Below, in pieces: positions 63,140-64,000 of a stretch of DNA of 64,000 nucleotides. The stretch is from Glandiceps talaboti (Eukaryota > Hemichordata > Enteropneusta > Spengelidae). The stretch lies in NCBI RefSeq assembly GCF_964340395.1, contig NC_135564.1, positions 16,381,957 through 16,445,956 of the forward strand, given 5' to 3'. The notes beneath the pieces were generated by a model. That model searched no databases. It had not been told where the DNA came from and was given only the letters and a program-made list of their open reading frames with translations. Each line of letters opens with the position of its first letter. The stretch's first letter is position 1. Made by a program: the position numbers and the translations under genes.

Positions 63140-63430
63140 TCCATGTCATATTAATTATGGACGAAGCAGTAACTATTAGGCATTTAATTTACAATTGTCC
63201 ATCCGTCTGGAAGATCTGGAACTTTATTTTTAATGTTTGTAATGTGATATTTTCAGAGAAAGAAATAATTCTAGGGATAACTGTATTTTTATTTTCGTTT
63301 GTCTTGACTTTTTTTCCTCGTCTGTGTTTAAAGAAAATATATTTCTTTGGAAAGTTGTATTGCAATAAATATTGAACACAAAAACAGAACAAAAGCTATG
63401 GATGATTATCGCATTTATTCTAGATAATTA
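63140..63430 (+). pseudogene. LINE C-terminal scrap
   Basis: Reads TIRHLIYNCPSVWKIWNFIF, then FSEKEIILGI and later lysine/phenylalanine-rich sequence. The H-L-x-x-x-C-P..W..W pattern is typical of the zinc-knuckle region after the RT in many LINEs (ETIxHLFxxCP). There is no upstream RT, and the frame stops after about 89 codons. Confidence 0.65.
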
Positions 63431-63592
63431 ACCTTGTTGACAGTGATTTGGTCCTGAAAATAAAAATGGAATTGACAGATGAAAAAATAATTCGTGTTTT
63501 TTGTAATTGTTAGTGTTTTTAGTCGTAGAGGTCGCGAAGAAGAGATTTCAAACAGGCGATAAGATTAAGAGTGTAGTATGTAACCAGTCGTC

Positions 63593-63782
63593 ATGGCGGG
63601 ATATCTAGTTTCGCGGGAAGCGATTCGTTTCAAGACTAAAAAAGATTACCCACAAAATTACCAGGAAGAATATTGCGACGAGGAAGGCTTTGCGTCTGGA
63701 TGTGACGAAAAAACACCTCTCTTTTCATTCCTGGAGCTAAGAGAGACCAACCCACAAACCAACAACCAAGGAGGAATACAAC
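63593..63782 (+). CDS. Probable first coding exon of an unrecognised gene (partial)
   Basis: ATGGCGG in a good initiation context (GTCGTCATGG) opens 63 codons plus 1 nt, ending at AATACAAC|GTAAGTA, a strong splice donor at 63783. The peptide begins MAGYLVSREAIRFKTKKDY and has acidic patches (EEYCDEEG, CDEKTP). It has no signal peptide or membrane segment, so it looks like a cytosolic N-terminus, for example of a transporter or other membrane protein, but I do not recognise the family. The rest lies beyond the window. Confidence 0.5.
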
Positions 63783-63790
63783 GTAAGTAT

Positions 63791-64000
63791 ATTAGGCCTA
63801 ATAAAAAAAATGTGTGGTTCCGGTTACACTCAATTTTAAAATAGGTGGGGAAGGTAGATTTTTTATTTTATTTTATTATTTTTTCATGTGTGAGTGTCTA
63901 GTTCAGGTTTTCCATTGTATTCCAAATGGTCTCTGTGTTGTTTATTTCTTCCTATCAAATGTACAGCCATTACAGATTGCAAGAACAGTTTTATATTGTC
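63791..64000 (-). repeat. Dispersed repeat family X, inverted copy in the last gene's intron
   Basis: TATTAGGCCTAAT, TGGTTCCGGTTACACTCAAT, AATAGGTGGGGAAGGTAG, TTTTCCATTGTATTCC and ACAGCCATTACAGATTG are the reverse complement of the family X landmarks in order. It begins only about 8 bp after the splice donor and is cut by the window end. Confidence 0.7.

Overview
This is animal nuclear DNA. It is AT-rich, has spliceosomal introns (GT..AG), AATAAA signals and very many microsatellites, and carries non-LTR retrotransposons and Penelope-like elements. The duplicated prominins and the repeat composition suggest a marine invertebrate, perhaps a lophotrochozoan or an invertebrate deuterostome. The species cannot be fixed from the sequence. 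No viral, bacterial or CRISPR features were seen.

Layout. 1-13 kb is a repeat graveyard. It holds a LINE interrupted by a Penelope-like element (PLE) and an inverted copy of part of the same LINE, two more LINE remnants, and a 1.1 kb duplicated non-coding block. 13.8-34.4 kb holds four two-exon genes encoding 126-131 aa proteins. I interpret these as complexin-like SNARE regulators ending in farnesylation-type CaaX boxes (CSIM or CSVM). Gene 1 is diverged. Genes 2-4 lie in a tandem segmental duplication with a period of about 6.3 kb, starting near 17.97, 25.49 and 31.77 kb. The units include 1.03 kb sub-repeats, a shared promoter block and shared 3' flanks. Unit A also carries a PLE insertion.

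36.7-47.0 kb has no recognisable gene. It holds GA and GATAA microsatellites and a four-copy repeat cluster in an A-B-B'-A' arrangement at 41.4-43.3 kb. 47.0-58.7 kb holds two prominin-family genes in tandem (884 and 1053 aa, pentaspan glycoproteins). Each has its whole CDS in one exon with a splice acceptor just upstream of the ATG. They are separated by 5.8 kb containing long TA tracts and a GC-rich foldback. 58.9-59.2 kb is a TATG microsatellite. 59.2-63.5 kb is repeats and a LINE scrap. A probable first coding exon of an unrecognised gene lies at 63593-63782 and runs off the window.

Function. Complexins clamp or promote SNARE-driven vesicle fusion, and prenylated complexins attach to membranes. 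Prominins organise plasma-membrane protrusions. In vertebrates the prenylated complexins (3 and 4) and prominin-1 both matter in photoreceptors, so a sensory-cell neighbourhood is possible, but that is speculation. All similarity calls come from recognising protein motifs by eye; no database was searched.
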